This document shows positions 46,724 through 57,102 of a stretch of DNA of 64,000 nucleotides, one piece after another (within the stretch, counting starts at the first letter, position 1; each line of letters starts with the position of its first letter). The position numbers and the translations under genes are program-made. A model generated the notes under the pieces. The model was not told the DNA's origin. It was given only the letters and a program-made list of their open reading frames with translations, and did not search any database. Source of the stretch: Pseudodesulfovibrio hydrargyri (GTDB lineage Bacteria; Desulfobacterota; Desulfovibrionia; Desulfovibrionales; Desulfovibrionaceae); the NCBI RefSeq assembly GCF_001874525.1, contig NZ_LKAQ01000004.1:982937-1046936 (forward strand). Reading direction: 5' to 3'.

Positions 46724-48643
46724 CTAGTAGCGTTCCAGGCCGTCGTCCTTGTCGCCCAGCTGGAAGTGGCCGATGGCCTCGTGCAGGCTCCTGGAGCTAT
46801 CGGACAGGCTGGAGGCGGTGGCCGCCACCTCCTCGGCCGTGGAGGCGTTTTGCTGGACCACGGACTCGGAGTCCTGGATGGCCCGGGAGACCTGCTCGAT
46901 GCCCTGGCTCTGCTCCCCGGCCGCGGCCGAGATTTCCTGGATCAGCTCGGCCGTGCTCTTGATGTCCGGGACGATGCGTTCGAGCAGGGCCCCGGCCTCC
47001 TCGGCCACGGCCACGCTGCTTGAGGAGAGCTCGCTGATGCCCGCCGCCGCGGTGCCGCTGCGTTCGGCCAGCTTGCGCACTTCGGCCGCGACCACGGCGA
47101 ATCCCTTGCCCGCCTCGCCGGCCCGGGCCGCCTCGATGGCCGCGTTCAGCGCCAGCAGATTGGTCTGGCGGGCGATCTCCTCGATGATGCCGATCTCTTC
47201 CGCGATCTTCTTCATGGCCGACACGGTGCGGGCCACGGCCTGGCCGCCGGTCTCGGCGTCGTGCGAGGCCTTGGTCGCGGTGGTCTCGGTCTTGGCCGCG
47301 ATGTTCGCGGTCTGCTTGATCGATCCGGACATCTCCTCCAGGCTGGCGGCGATCTCCTCGATCCCGGCGGCCTGCCGGTTGGCTCCCTTGGACAGGTTGT
47401 CGCTGGCCATGGAGAGCTCGCTGCATCCCTCGGCCACCTCGCCCGAGATGTCCCGGATGTTGCGGATGGTGTCGGCCAGGTGGGCGTTCATGTCGCACAT
47501 GCCCTCCAGGATGATGCCCATCTCGTCCGTGCGCATCTTGCACGTCCGGCTCTCCAGATTGCCCCGGGCGATGTCCGAGGCCAGTTCCGCGCACTGCTGG
47601 ATGGGCCGTTTCACCGAGTATTCCACCACCCAGAAGATGATCACGATGGGCACGACCACGACGATGAGCAGGCCGATGCCGACCATCCAGGCCACGGCGG
47701 ACATCATGGCCTGCTGGCTGGAGATGTCCATGGACAGGACGATGGTCCCGATGGGTTTGCCCCGGTAGTCCTTGACCGGGAAGGCGGCCACGCCGTCATG
47801 GCCGTCGACCTCCACCAGGGGCGACTGCATGCCCCGGGCCAACATGCCGGACGAGGCCAGCTGCCTGGCCGCGTCGTTCTTCTGGCCGTAGATGAGCACG
47901 TACTTGCCGTCCTTGACCGGGTTCTTGGCCGGATCCTGCAGCCGGGTGGTCACGGGCAGCAGCCCGGCGTCCATGTACAGCAGGGCCTTGATCGTGCCCG
48001 AAGCCTCCATGGTCTTGAGGATGTTGTCGAACCCGAGGAGGACCTCCACGGACCCGAGGTGCGTGCCGTCGGGCGCGGTCACCGGGGCCAGGCCCCGGAT
48101 GGTGAAGCCGCCCCGGCCCGGCTCGATGCCCAGGGCCGGCTTGTGGCTCCTGTTCACGTCGATGACCGTGTTGCGGAACCCGGACAGGTCGTCCGAGATG
48201 TCCACCCACTTGCCGTTCTTCTTGGCCTGCTTTTCGCGCCAGGTGCGCAGCAGGCTGCGGGCCGTGGGCAGATGGAAATGGAGCTGGAAGTCCTTGCCCA
48301 GGTTCTCCTTGTAACCCTTGAGCGTGGACGCGAGCGAAACGCGCAGCTGCTCCCGGGCCGCCTGCAGCACGGGGTCGGCCTCATTGTTCATGTCGCCCTG
48401 GTTGGCCTTGCCGTATGCCTCGACCACTTCGGGCATGCGGCTGAACAGGGCGGCCTGCTGCAGGGCGCTTTCGGAGATCTGGGTGATGGACTGCTGCACG
48501 TCCTCGATTTTGCCGCGCATGATCAGTGAGACGAACGAGTCCTCCAGGTCGGTGAATTGTGATTTCAATAGAAGATACCCGCCGGCGAGCATGACCAGGG
48601 CCACGCCCAGCAACGGCAGGAATAGTTTAGATCGGATACCCAT
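46724..48643 (-). CDS. Methyl-accepting chemotaxis protein with large periplasmic domain
   Basis: 639 aa. TM1 at residues 7-27, a periplasmic sensor domain of about 270 residues of Cache type ([20 protein letters not shown] and [20 protein letters not shown]), TM2 ([19 protein letters not shown]), a HAMP domain and the conserved signalling tip [20 protein letters not shown]. Controls CheA from the membrane. There is no C-terminal NWETF-type tether. AAGGAGC precedes the ATG. Ligand unknown. Confidence 0.93.
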   Translation of the reverse strand: MGIRSKLFLPLLGVALVMLAGGYLLLKSQFTDLEDSFVSLIMRGKIEDVQQSITQISESALQQAALFSRMPEVVEAYGKANQGDMNNEADPVLQAAREQLRVSLASTLKGYKENLGKDFQLHFHLPTARSLLRTWREKQAKKNGKWVDISDDLSGFRNTVIDVNRSHKPALGIEPGRGGFTIRGLAPVTAPDGTHLGSVEVLLGFDNILKTMEASGTIKALLYMDAGLLPVTTRLQDPAKNPVKDGKYVLIYGQKNDAARQLASSGMLARGMQSPLVEVDGHDGVAAFPVKDYRGKPIGTIVLSMDISSQQAMMSAVAWMVGIGLLIVVVVPIVIIFWVVEYSVKRPIQQCAELASDIARGNLESRTCKMRTDEMGIILEGMCDMNAHLADTIRNIRDISGEVAEGCSELSMASDNLSKGANRQAAGIEEIAASLEEMSGSIKQTANIAAKTETTATKASHDAETGGQAVARTVSAMKKIAEEIGIIEEIARQTNLLALNAAIEAARAGEAGKGFAVVAAEVRKLAERSGTAAAGISELSSSSVAVAEEAGALLERIVPDIKSTAELIQEISAAAGEQSQGIEQVSRAIQDSESVVQQNASTAEEVAATASSLSDSSRSLHEAIGHFQLGDKDDGLERY

Positions 48644-48775
48644 GGGGTGCTCCTTTTGCTTCGGTTTTGTCGGTCAGACTATGATTGGGGCAGCCGAAGA
48701 CTGCGGGCAATTATATTCAGGTATCAAAAAGGAAACCATTGCAGGCGCAAGGGTGCGGCCGCCCGGGAGGAAGGA

Positions 48776-50281
48776 TCAGGAGGACGCAACCCGCTTTTGC
48801 TCGGCCCGGATGTAGTCGAACAGGGTCCTGGTCATGTCGCCGTACACCCGGACGGCCTCCAGGTTGAGCGGGATGTCGATGCGTTGCAGGAGGATGCGGT
48901 CCTGGCCGTCGTGGATGTGGGGCATGAGCCCGCAAAAGAAGAAGCCCATGGCCTCGCACGCCCGGACCACCTGCGGCGAGGTGGGGACTCCGGCGGGCAG
49001 AAAGGCGTAGACCGCGTCCATGCGCCTGTTGCGGCAGTCGCGCAGCCCTTCCGCTATCTCGCGGACCGTGTCCGCGCCGATGCTCCGGACCACGATGAAG
49101 GCCACGTTGAGTTCGTCGGGCAGGGGGAAGACATCCACCCCGGAAACGCCGGACAGCGGTGTCTCGTCCGGCTCGCCGAATTCGCGCGGCAGTTCCATCC
49201 AGGCGTAGATGTCCCGGGCCATGGCCCGGTGGTGCTTCGGCAGGTACACGGCGGCCGGGCCGCGGTCGAAGGGGAAGTAGTGGTTGACCACCGAGCCCTT
49301 CTCCTGCCTCGAGGTCGCCAGCTCCTTGACCCGCATGCCCGAGGCGGCGATGCCGAGCATGAGGCAGCACGGGCGGCAACCCATCTCCTCCTGCAACCCT
49401 TTCTGCGAAAAAATGTGCGTGGTCACCGAGCAGTCGAAGACGCCCCGGTCGCCTTCGGACCGGGCCGAATCGAAGAGCAGCCTGACCATCTTCGGGGCCA
49501 GGCCGGGCGAACGGTAGGCCGGGTCCACAAAGGCCAGGCCCAGCTCCGGGACCCCGACCGCCGGGTCGTGGTACTTGAGCCCGGCGTGGCCGATCAGGGC
49601 CCCGCTGTCCGGATCGATGCCGATGACCGACCTGAATTCCCCGGCCCGCACCTTTTCGGTCAGGGCGTCGAGATCGTAGAGAAAGGCCTCCTGGGTGAAG
49701 CCGTAGCAGCGCCAGGCCAACCGGCAGACCTCGGCCAGCTCGTCCTCGCGGGCCAGACGGACCTCGGGCTCCCGGACCGTGATCCGTTTGCCGCGCCGGG
49801 CGGGCTTGGCCTCGGCCAGCTCCGGGGGCAGGGAGCCGTAGTTGAGCTTCCGGGTCAGCCGGACCTCCTTGCCCTCGCGGCCGTGGACGAACAGTTCCAC
49901 CGAATCCATGGCCCGCTGCATGAGCAGGGAGCCCAGCCCGGGCTTGTCCGCGCTGTCCGGGTCGCCGGGCGTGAACCGCTCGGCCTTGGCGTGGTCGAAG
50001 GGGATGCCCCGTTCCCGGACCGAGATGACCAGGGAGCCGTCCCGCACGGAAAATTCCAGGTGGACGCGCTCGTCGTCCGCCGAGCCGGAAAAGTGGTCCA
50101 CCGCGTTGCAGAACGCCTCGTCCACGGCCAGCTTGACCCGGTAGGTCTCCTTCTCGTCCAGGGACAAAACCCCGGCCACGTTCCCGGCGCACTCCCGGGC
50201 CGTGTTCGCCATGCACTTGCGCACGGGCAGCGAGAGCTTGGCCAGGAAGAGACCTGTCGTGTTTTCGGCGGTATCGGTCAT
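48776..50281 (-). CDS. Fusion of RsbW-like ATPase domain and GNAT acetyltransferase domain
   Basis: 501 aa. Residues about 10-145 form a GHKL ATPase of the anti-sigma/serine-kinase type (KLAVDEAFCNAVDHF N-box, ADKPGLGSLLMQRAMDSVEL lid). Residues about 170-320 resemble a GNAT fold (VRLAREDELAEVCRLAWRCY; GVPELGLAFVDPAYRSPGLA). The last 150 residues are a further alpha/beta region (YAWMELPREFGEPDETP) without a known name. Immediately follows a chemoreceptor gene in the same direction but with a 132-bp gap. Suggests ATPase-controlled acetylation or a partner-switching regulator; inference only. Confidence 0.8.
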   Translation of the reverse strand: MTDTAENTTGLFLAKLSLPVRKCMANTARECAGNVAGVLSLDEKETYRVKLAVDEAFCNAVDHFSGSADDERVHLEFSVRDGSLVISVRERGIPFDHAKAERFTPGDPDSADKPGLGSLLMQRAMDSVELFVHGREGKEVRLTRKLNYGSLPPELAEAKPARRGKRITVREPEVRLAREDELAEVCRLAWRCYGFTQEAFLYDLDALTEKVRAGEFRSVIGIDPDSGALIGHAGLKYHDPAVGVPELGLAFVDPAYRSPGLAPKMVRLLFDSARSEGDRGVFDCSVTTHIFSQKGLQEEMGCRPCCLMLGIAASGMRVKELATSRQEKGSVVNHYFPFDRGPAAVYLPKHHRAMARDIYAWMELPREFGEPDETPLSGVSGVDVFPLPDELNVAFIVVRSIGADTVREIAEGLRDCRNRRMDAVYAFLPAGVPTSPQVVRACEAMGFFFCGLMPHIHDGQDRILLQRIDIPLNLEAVRVYGDMTRTLFDYIRAEQKRVASS

Positions 50282-50444
50282 CGGGTCCTCCCTCGTAATG
50301 ATTCAGGAAGCCACGTCCATAGCGTGATCTCCGGTCCGAGTAAACGGGGGTATAGCGCAAAGGGAAGCGGCTTCTTCGGTCCCTTGTCCGCACGGGTGGG
50401 ATCGTCCTGGCCGCCGTCGCGGCGTCCGCAACCGTTGCGGGCCG

Positions 50445-51077
50445 CTATTCGCTGGTGACCAGGCGAGCGGCGAGGCCCAGGAATATGATCCCCAGCAGCG
50501 CGTCGATATGCCGGCCCAGCTTCAGCTTCCGTCCTATCACCGAGCCCAGCTTGCTGAAGGAAAAGGCGAAGCAGGTGTTGATGCAGAAAACGACGCCGCT
50601 CAGCAGGGTCCCCAGCAGGAAAATCTGGGTGGCGACGTCGTGGTGGGCGTCGGCGAACTGCGGGAGAAACATGCTGAAGAAGATCAGCGCCTTCGGATTC
50701 ATGATATTGTTGAGCAGTCCCCGGCAGACAAGCCTCCGGCTGCTCTGGCCCGTGGCCTGCCGAACCGCCGGAGTCCCGCTCCTATTCCTGCGCCAGCTCA
50801 GGAGCAGGTTGACGCCCAGCCAGGAGAGGTAAAGCGCCCCGGCGACCTTGACCAGCAGGGCCAGGGACGGCACCGCCTCCAGCAACTTGCCCAGGCCGAA
50901 CGTGACCAGCAGGGTTTGCAGTATCCCGGCGATGAAGATCCCTATGGACAGCATGAGGCCGGACCGGAAGCCTCGGGTGGAGGCATAGGTGGTGATGAGC
51001 ACGAGATCCGGGCCCGGCGAGATCGCCAGGAGCAGGACGGTGACGAGAAATACCGGTAAGATGGCGAGGTCGATCAT
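50445..51077 (-). CDS. LysE/RhtB family amino-acid exporter
   Basis: 210-aa inner-membrane protein with six hydrophobic helices. N-terminal signature LLLAISPGPDLVLITTYAST and the NIMNPKALIFF motif are diagnostic of LysE/RhtB translocators. Substrate (homoserine, threonine, lysine or other) cannot be assigned. Confidence 0.92.
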   Translation of the reverse strand: MIDLAILPVFLVTVLLLAISPGPDLVLITTYASTRGFRSGLMLSIGIFIAGILQTLLVTFGLGKLLEAVPSLALLVKVAGALYLSWLGVNLLLSWRRNRSGTPAVRQATGQSSRRLVCRGLLNNIMNPKALIFFSMFLPQFADAHHDVATQIFLLGTLLSGVVFCINTCFAFSFSKLGSVIGRKLKLGRHIDALLGIIFLGLAARLVTSE

Positions 51078-51244
51078 ACGGCGCGGCTCTTGGGGCTGGT
51101 TCGATCCAAAAGCCGGGGATACTAGCGGAGAGGCGGGGTCGGGTCAATCCGGGAAGGACGCTTGCCGGACCGATGCGATAACAGTTCGGGATTACTGTAC
51201 TTGGCAGGATTCCGTTGCGAGGTGGCGGGACGGCCCGGGCGGGG

Positions 51245-53116
51245 TTACCCCCTTTCGACCCGGTTGCGGCCGTTTTCCTTGGCCCGGTACAATGCCTCGT
51301 CGGCCCGCTTCAGCAAGCTGTCGGCGGTGTCGTCCCTTTCGAGCTGGACCACGCCGATGCTGACGGTGAAGGGCGGGAGGCCGTCCTTGCCGCCGTGGGT
51401 GCAGCGGCTCAATGCCAGCCGCAGTCGTTCGGCCGTGTCATGGCCGGTGCCGTGGTCGGCGAACGGGAGGATGGCCATGAATTCCTCGCCGCCCAGGCGT
51501 CCGAACGTGTCGGAGGAGCGCAGGGTCTGTTTGCAGGTATCCACGCAGCGCTGCAGGACCTTGTCGCCCACGGAGTGGCCGTAGGTATCGTTGACCTTCT
51601 TGAAGTGGTCGATATCGATGGCGAGCAGCGACAACGGCGTGCCGTAGCGCTGGCCCCGTTCCACTTCCTCGTCCAGCTTCTCCATGAAAAACCGTCTGTT
51701 GTGCGCACCGGTCAGGGGGTCCACCGTGGACATGACGAACAATTCCTCTTCCCGCGATACCCTGTTGGTCACGTCCCTGGCCACGCAATAGATGAGGCGG
51801 TTCTCCACGTCCGGGGAGGCCATCCAGGCGATGTGCCGGTAGAGGCCGTCTTTGGTGCGCAGCCGGTTGACGAAGTCCACCACGGGTTCGCCCCTCTTCA
51901 GGGCGTCTTCCGTTTCCCGTGTCTTGGGGGCGTCCTCCGGGTGGACGTAATCCGCCCAGTTCGAGTGCAGCAGTTCCGCCTGGCTCCAGCCGAGCGTCCC
52001 GGTCCACGACGGGTTCACTTCCCGGAGGACCCCGTCCATCCCGATGACCGACAGCATGTCCAGGGACAGATCGAAGATGCGCTGCTTCTCCTTTTGCGCA
52101 AAATGCAGCTCGGTCATGTTTTTGATATGGATGGCCACAAAGGAATTTCTGCCCCGGGTGTCGGGCACGGGGTAATAGGTGATGGTCAGATACACCTTGC
52201 CGCCGTCCGGGTGGTCGACCCAGGAAGAGGTCGCGCTCGTTTCCCCGGCAAAGGCCTTCCTGATGTTGGGCAGCGTCACCGTTTCATAGAATTCCTTGCC
52301 GTACAGATCGAGAGAGCGTTTGCCCAGTAATTCCTCCCGGTGGAGGCCGACGAACTTGAGGCTGGCGTCGTTGGCCATCCGGTATCGCCCATCGGCGTCC
52401 ACCAGAACGATCCCTTCCGGCGAGGTCAGGATGATCCGTTCATACTGTTTCAACTCCTGGAACAGGTATTCGCTGGCCAGCCAGATCAGTCCGAAGGCGA
52501 CCGTCACCAGCAGCATGATCATGGCCAGAAAGGCCAGCTGGTGAATGGTCCCGGCCGCCATGAAATCCTGCAGGGCGTGTTCGTCCAGGGCCCAGAGCGC
52601 CCGCAGGAGCATGAACGCGCCGAACAGGCCGAACCCCAGAGCGAGCACCTTTTGGGGCATCATCGTGTTGATGGTGCCCCGCCTGATGACGTTCCGGCAG
52701 CATATCCCTGACAGGGCGGACAGGGATAGGCAGACCCAGAAGACCCGCTGGGTGAAGGACGGTTCGACGTAGGAGAAATATAATAATGAAAGGGTATTGA
52801 AGACGACGACCGCAGCCGTGGGCCAGGTGTCGGAGCGTGGTATTTCCCGGAATCCCTGGATGCCCCGGTTCATGAGCATGAAGCCCAGTACCAGCACCGA
52901 GTTGGCGACCACCAGCGACCAGGCCTGGGGTATCCGGTGGCGCAGGCCGATCAACAGAAAGGCCAGGCCGATGGACAACATTCCGAATCCCACCTGCTTC
53001 AGGCCGGAGAGGATGGGGCGCGCCGCGCCGAACGCGACCAGTCCCGAGCCGAATCCCAGCGAGAAAACCACGGTGATGATGGACAGGGTCCGTATGTCGA
53101 GTTCGATGACGAGCAT
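51245..53116 (-). CDS. PAS-containing diguanylate cyclase
   Basis: 623 aa from ATG 53116 (the GTG at 53146 is alternative). Six or so N-terminal helices (res. 5-190), a PAS domain (EGIVLVDADGRYRMANDASL), a second PAS (DMLSVIGMDGVLREVNPSW), and a C-terminal GGDEF domain with active-site GGEEF in GRLGGEEFMAIL. RSSD, five residues before GGEEF, is the RxxD product-inhibition site. It makes cyclic di-GMP; no EAL domain, so synthesis only. Confidence 0.93.
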   Translation of the reverse strand: MLVIELDIRTLSIITVVFSLGFGSGLVAFGAARPILSGLKQVGFGMLSIGLAFLLIGLRHRIPQAWSLVVANSVLVLGFMLMNRGIQGFREIPRSDTWPTAAVVVFNTLSLLYFSYVEPSFTQRVFWVCLSLSALSGICCRNVIRRGTINTMMPQKVLALGFGLFGAFMLLRALWALDEHALQDFMAAGTIHQLAFLAMIMLLVTVAFGLIWLASEYLFQELKQYERIILTSPEGIVLVDADGRYRMANDASLKFVGLHREELLGKRSLDLYGKEFYETVTLPNIRKAFAGETSATSSWVDHPDGGKVYLTITYYPVPDTRGRNSFVAIHIKNMTELHFAQKEKQRIFDLSLDMLSVIGMDGVLREVNPSWTGTLGWSQAELLHSNWADYVHPEDAPKTRETEDALKRGEPVVDFVNRLRTKDGLYRHIAWMASPDVENRLIYCVARDVTNRVSREEELFVMSTVDPLTGAHNRRFFMEKLDEEVERGQRYGTPLSLLAIDIDHFKKVNDTYGHSVGDKVLQRCVDTCKQTLRSSDTFGRLGGEEFMAILPFADHGTGHDTAERLRLALSRCTHGGKDGLPPFTVSIGVVQLERDDTADSLLKRADEALYRAKENGRNRVERG

Positions 53117-53302
53117 ATTGGTTATTCCGTATCGTACGGTTTGCACAAACGGGTTTCGCCGTCAATTATAGGCTGGGCGCGGCTTGTCCGGGATGTTCAA
53201 AACGCATGTCGGATTTCCCGCAAAGGCGGCAGGAGGAGCCGGGCACAGTCCGCGCGAGAGGAGGGTGGCGCTAACCGAGGCGGACCTGTTCGCCGGAACG
53301 GG

Positions 53303-53731
53303 CTATCCCGCCGGGAAAATCATGGTGTATTCGAGATGGCCCGTATGCTCGTCAGGCTGTTCGTCGACTACGGCAAACCCTTGTGACAGATAGAATCCGC
53401 AGCTTGCCTGATTTTCTTGGTAGACCGAGAGACGCAGCCGCGTCCTTTGGCTTTTGGCATGATGGAGCAGGGCCTTGCCGACACCTTGGCCCTGATGTTC
53501 GGGCGCAACGAAAATCGCCGCCAGCATGTCTTCGTGCAGCGAATAGAAACCGGCTATTCCCGAATCCGTCTCGTACACATAGTTCTCGGATGCCGGGATG
53601 TATATTGTGCGCATGTTGCCCAGTTGGGACTCCCAGTAAGTCCGGCCGACGAAATCATGCGCTTTAGCCGAGGCTTGAAGCCAAATCTCCAAAACGGCTT
53701 CAAGGTCGCTTTCCGTATAGTCTCGTATCAT
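53303..53731 (-). CDS. GNAT N-acetyltransferase (YjaB-like)
   Basis: 142 aa from ATG 53731 (AGGTAG upstream); the frame runs further upstream without a start signal. GNAT motifs: AAIFVAPEHQGQGVGKALLH with the acetyl-CoA pyrophosphate loop Q-x2-G-x-G, and SVYQENQASCGFYLSQGF. Small-molecule or protein acetyltransferase; substrate unknown. Confidence 0.85.
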   Translation of the reverse strand: MIRDYTESDLEAVLEIWLQASAKAHDFVGRTYWESQLGNMRTIYIPASENYVYETDSGIAGFYSLHEDMLAAIFVAPEHQGQGVGKALLHHAKSQRTRLRLSVYQENQASCGFYLSQGFAVVDEQPDEHTGHLEYTMIFPAG

Positions 53732-54099
53732 TGTACTACCTGTTCCTGGCGGTATGTAAGACGTTCTTTCGGCAATGTCATGCGTGGCAACTTTCGGTAT
53801 AGCGGGATGTTGCGGCCTTATAGCAGGGGACCCGCTTTTTGGCGAGCCGTACTCGTGGTGGCTCCATGCAGGCCATACCATCTCCTGCGCCGTCCGCGCG
53901 GACAAGGTCCGGTTGGAAGTCGGCTTCGCGCGCTCCGGCATGCCCGGCCTCACCACGGGAGGGATTGAATCCTTCCCGAATCCGGAATTATGCATTCCGG
54001 GGCATGTCTATACTTTACGGAATAACTACATTGCCGTACTCGTTGGGCATTTGAACAAGGATGTCCTGCGGGAAATCGAAAGCGCATACAGAGGTCCGG
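53732..54099. other. Gap with a possible comM-like fragment
   Basis: No ORF is supported. At about 53880-53965, in the + direction, it encodes ISCAVRADKVRLEVGFARSGMPGLT, resembling the ComM N-terminus encoded 1.9 kb downstream (ISTAHCAAL ... [15 protein letters not shown]), with about 80% identity by eye over 50 bases. Also holds a hairpin CCGGAAT / ATTCCGG near 53983-54001. Confidence 0.35.
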
Positions 54100-55653
54100 A
54101 TGAAAACAGGCATTACTCCCCGGTTGTTGGCGGCCATGGCCGCACTTGTCGGCATGATTGTCTTGAGTTGCGGCGTCGCACAGGTCTATTGGGCGGTCCC
54201 GCCCGCCCCTTGCTGGGCGACGGGGGCGGCGCTCTCCCTGGTCGCCGTCGGCGCGCTGTTTTTTGTCTCGCGCGAGTGTATGGACCGCCGGCCCCTGATG
54301 GAGGGGCTGCAACGTGTCCAAAACGACGAGGCGGTCGATTTCACGGAGCTGCTGGGCGAGGGCGAGCCCGCGGCCGCGCTCCAGGACCTGGCGAACGGCC
54401 TGGCGTACAACAAGGGACTGGCCAACGGCATCCTCGAAGGGTTGCCCATGGCGTTCCTGCTGGTGGACACCGAGGAGCGCGCCCTCTTCACCAATCAGCA
54501 CACCCTGGACATGCTGCAGATCGACGGCAAGGTCGAAAATCAGCTGGGACATACTTTGGCGGAGATCTTCTACAATGATCCCAAGCGCGAGACAGCGGTG
54601 GGCAAGGCCATGCACAAGGGGCAGGTCTTCAGGAATCTCGAGGTCGAGATCAAAGGGCACAAAGGCGGCAGCCGTCATGTTCTGGCCAACGTCTATGCCT
54701 TGAAGGACAGGCACGGGAAGGTTTTCGGGGGCGTCTGTCTCTATCTCGACATGACCGCACTCAAGGAGAAGGAAGACGAGATCCGTGGACAGAACGAGAT
54801 GATCACCCGGATCGCCGGGCAGGCGGACGTCATTTCCGATCAACTCGCCGCCGCCTCGGAAGAGATTTCCTCCCAGGTGGAACTCTCCTCCCAGGCCTCC
54901 GAGGAAACCCGGAAGCTGGCCGCGGAGGTGGCCACGGCCGTGGAGCAGATGAACGCCACGGTCCTCGAAGTCGCCAGAAACGCCTCCAGCACCGCCGACC
55001 TGTCGGACAAGGCGCGGACGCAGGCCGAGAAGGGGGCGCAGATAGTGACCGCCGCCATCGAGGGCATCGCGTCCCTGGAGACCCAGGCCAACAGGCTGGC
55101 CACCGATATGGACGGACTGGGCAAACAGGCCGAATCCATCGGCGGCATCATGGGCGTGATCACCGACATCGCGGATCAGACCAACCTGCTGGCCCTCAAT
55201 GCCGCCATCGAGGCCGCCCGGGCGGGGGAGGCCGGACGCGGGTTCGCCGTGGTGGCCGACGAAGTGCGCAAGCTGGCGGAGAAAACCATGGAAGCCACCA
55301 AGAACGTGGAAGGCAACATCAGCGCCATCCAGCGTTCCGCCGAAGCCAACGTGGCGACCACGCGGGCCACGGTCAAGGTCGTGGCCGAAACCGTGGATAC
55401 CACCAAGCGCGCCGGGGAGGCCTTGTCCGAGATCGTGGAATTGTCGGGCCAGACGTCGGCCAACATCCAGTCCATCGCCACGGCCGCCGAGGAACAGTCC
55501 GCCGCCAGCGAGGAGATCACCCGTTCCACCGGCGAGATCAACGAGGTCGCCAGCGGGACCTCCCGGGCCATGCACGAATCCGCGCAGGCCGTTGGTGATC
55601 TCGCACGGCTTGCCGGAGAACTGCGGCGGGTCATGGACGAGATGCGGGGCTGA
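54100..55653 (+). CDS. Methyl-accepting chemotaxis protein with PAS domain
   Basis: 517 aa from ATG 54100 (AGAGGT upstream). Two N-terminal helices ([38 protein letters not shown]) with only ~15 residues between, so little periplasmic part. A PAS domain at about 115-230 ([20 protein letters not shown]) probably senses a cytoplasmic cue such as redox state. Signalling tip [20 protein letters not shown]. No CheR pentapeptide. It lies between the comM-like fragment and comM itself. Confidence 0.93.
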   Translation: MKTGITPRLLAAMAALVGMIVLSCGVAQVYWAVPPAPCWATGAALSLVAVGALFFVSRECMDRRPLMEGLQRVQNDEAVDFTELLGEGEPAAALQDLANGLAYNKGLANGILEGLPMAFLLVDTEERALFTNQHTLDMLQIDGKVENQLGHTLAEIFYNDPKRETAVGKAMHKGQVFRNLEVEIKGHKGGSRHVLANVYALKDRHGKVFGGVCLYLDMTALKEKEDEIRGQNEMITRIAGQADVISDQLAAASEEISSQVELSSQASEETRKLAAEVATAVEQMNATVLEVARNASSTADLSDKARTQAEKGAQIVTAAIEGIASLETQANRLATDMDGLGKQAESIGGIMGVITDIADQTNLLALNAAIEAARAGEAGRGFAVVADEVRKLAEKTMEATKNVEGNISAIQRSAEANVATTRATVKVVAETVDTTKRAGEALSEIVELSGQTSANIQSIATAAEEQSAASEEITRSTGEINEVASGTSRAMHESAQAVGDLARLAGELRRVMDEMRG

Positions 55654-55849
55654 CCGAGAGGGGGGCCGCCGACCGGCAAGGCGCCGTTTCGGGGGAGAGG
55701 TTGAACGGCGTTTTGTATCGGCCTTCCGGGAAGTCCGCGCGTGCGCGCCCGGAGGAGCGAACGGGTGACGGCCGTTTCTATATGGCCGGTCCTTTACAGT
55801 CTGTTGTTTTGCCTATAACTCTATGCAAAACAACACAAAGGAACATCCG

Positions 55850-56908
55850 TTGATCTCCACCGCCCACTGCGCCGCGCTGCGCGGCATCGATGCCTACCCC
55901 GTCCAGCTCGAAGTCGACTTCTCGCGCTCCGGCATGCCCGCCTTCACCATGGTCGGCCTGGCCGAGGGCGCGGTGCGCGAATCCAAGGAGCGCGTCTTTT
56001 CCGCCCTCAAGAACTGCGGCTTCAAGGTCCCGCCCGCCCGGATCACCGTGAACCTGGCCCCGGCCGACGTGCGCAAGGAGGGCAGCGGCTACGACCTGCC
56101 CCTGGCCATCGGCATCCTCACCGCCATGGGCGTCATCGAACAGCGGGCCGTGGACGGCTGGTTCCTGGCCGGGGAACTCTCCTTGAGCGGCGACCTCAAG
56201 GCCGTGCCCGGCGTCCTGCCGCTGGCCCTGGCCGCGCGCGAACAGGGCGGCCACGGCATCATCGTGCCCGAGGCCAACGGCCGCGAAGGCGCGGTGGCCG
56301 GGGACCTCGAGGTCATCGGGGCCGCCGACCTCGGCCAGGTGGTGCGCATGCTCCTGGGCGAGGACGCCATTGCCCCGGCCAGCGTGGACATCGACACCCT
56401 GTGGAACGAACGGACCACCCATCTCGTCGACTTCGGCGAGGTCAAGGGCCAGGAACACGCCAAGCGGGCCATCGAGATCGCCGCGGCCGGGGGCCACAAC
56501 CTGCTCTTCATCGGCCCCCCGGGCTCGGGCAAGACCATGCTCGCCAAGCGCATCCCCACGGTCCTGCCGCCGCTGTCCTTCGACGAGGCCCTGGAAGTGA
56601 CCAAGATATACTCCGTGGCCGGGCTGCTGCCCGTTGACCAGGCCCTCATGGTCACCCGTCCGTTCCGCACCCCGCACCACACCATCTCCGACGTCGGCCT
56701 GGTCGGCGGCGGCCGCTACCCCCAGCCCGGCGAGACCTCGCTGGCCCATCGCGGCGTGCTCTTTCTCGACGAGATGCCCGAATTCAAGAAGTCCGTGCTC
56801 GAAGTCCTGCGCCAGCCGCTCGAGGACGGCGAGGTGTCCATCTCCCGTTCGCTCATGACCCTCAAATACCCGGCCGATGTCATGCTCGTGGCCGCCATGA
56901 ATCCCTAA
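55850..56908 (+). pseudogene. comM: comM (YifB family AAA+ helicase), truncated by island insertion
   Basis: ComM is a Mg-chelatase-related AAA+ branch-migration helicase of about 510 aa that helps integrate DNA during transformation. Here about 352 codons remain: N-terminal Lon-like domain ([20 protein letters not shown]), Walker A GPPGSGKT, Walker [10 protein letters not shown]. The frame ends at LVAAMNP followed directly by TAA, where the family continues with a Cys-rich CPCG stretch and the C-terminal domain. TTG 55850 is used because AAAGGAA precedes it; an ATG at 55823 lacks a ribosome site. The missing part should lie past the right edge. Confidence 0.85.
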
Positions 56909-57070
56909 TTATATTTTCTTTTGGCCAACATAAAATTTCCCATGGCGAGGCGCTAAATTTGCTCCAGATGTAGTTTTATAAACCCCTATTTTATTTTTCC
57001 TTTCCTTACCTAGTTGTAACCGAGTACAGTATTAGCCGCACTCCATGCGTGAGCAAAGCCTCACGCCCGA

Positions 57071-57102
57071 AAGAAACCCCGCCGGAAATGGCGGGGTTTC
57101 TT
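57071..57102 (-). terminator. Terminator of the integrase gene
   Basis: GAAACCCCGCC, 6-nt loop, GGCGGGGTTTC; on the minus strand it begins right at the integrase stop and is followed by TTTCTTTC. Confidence 0.85.
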
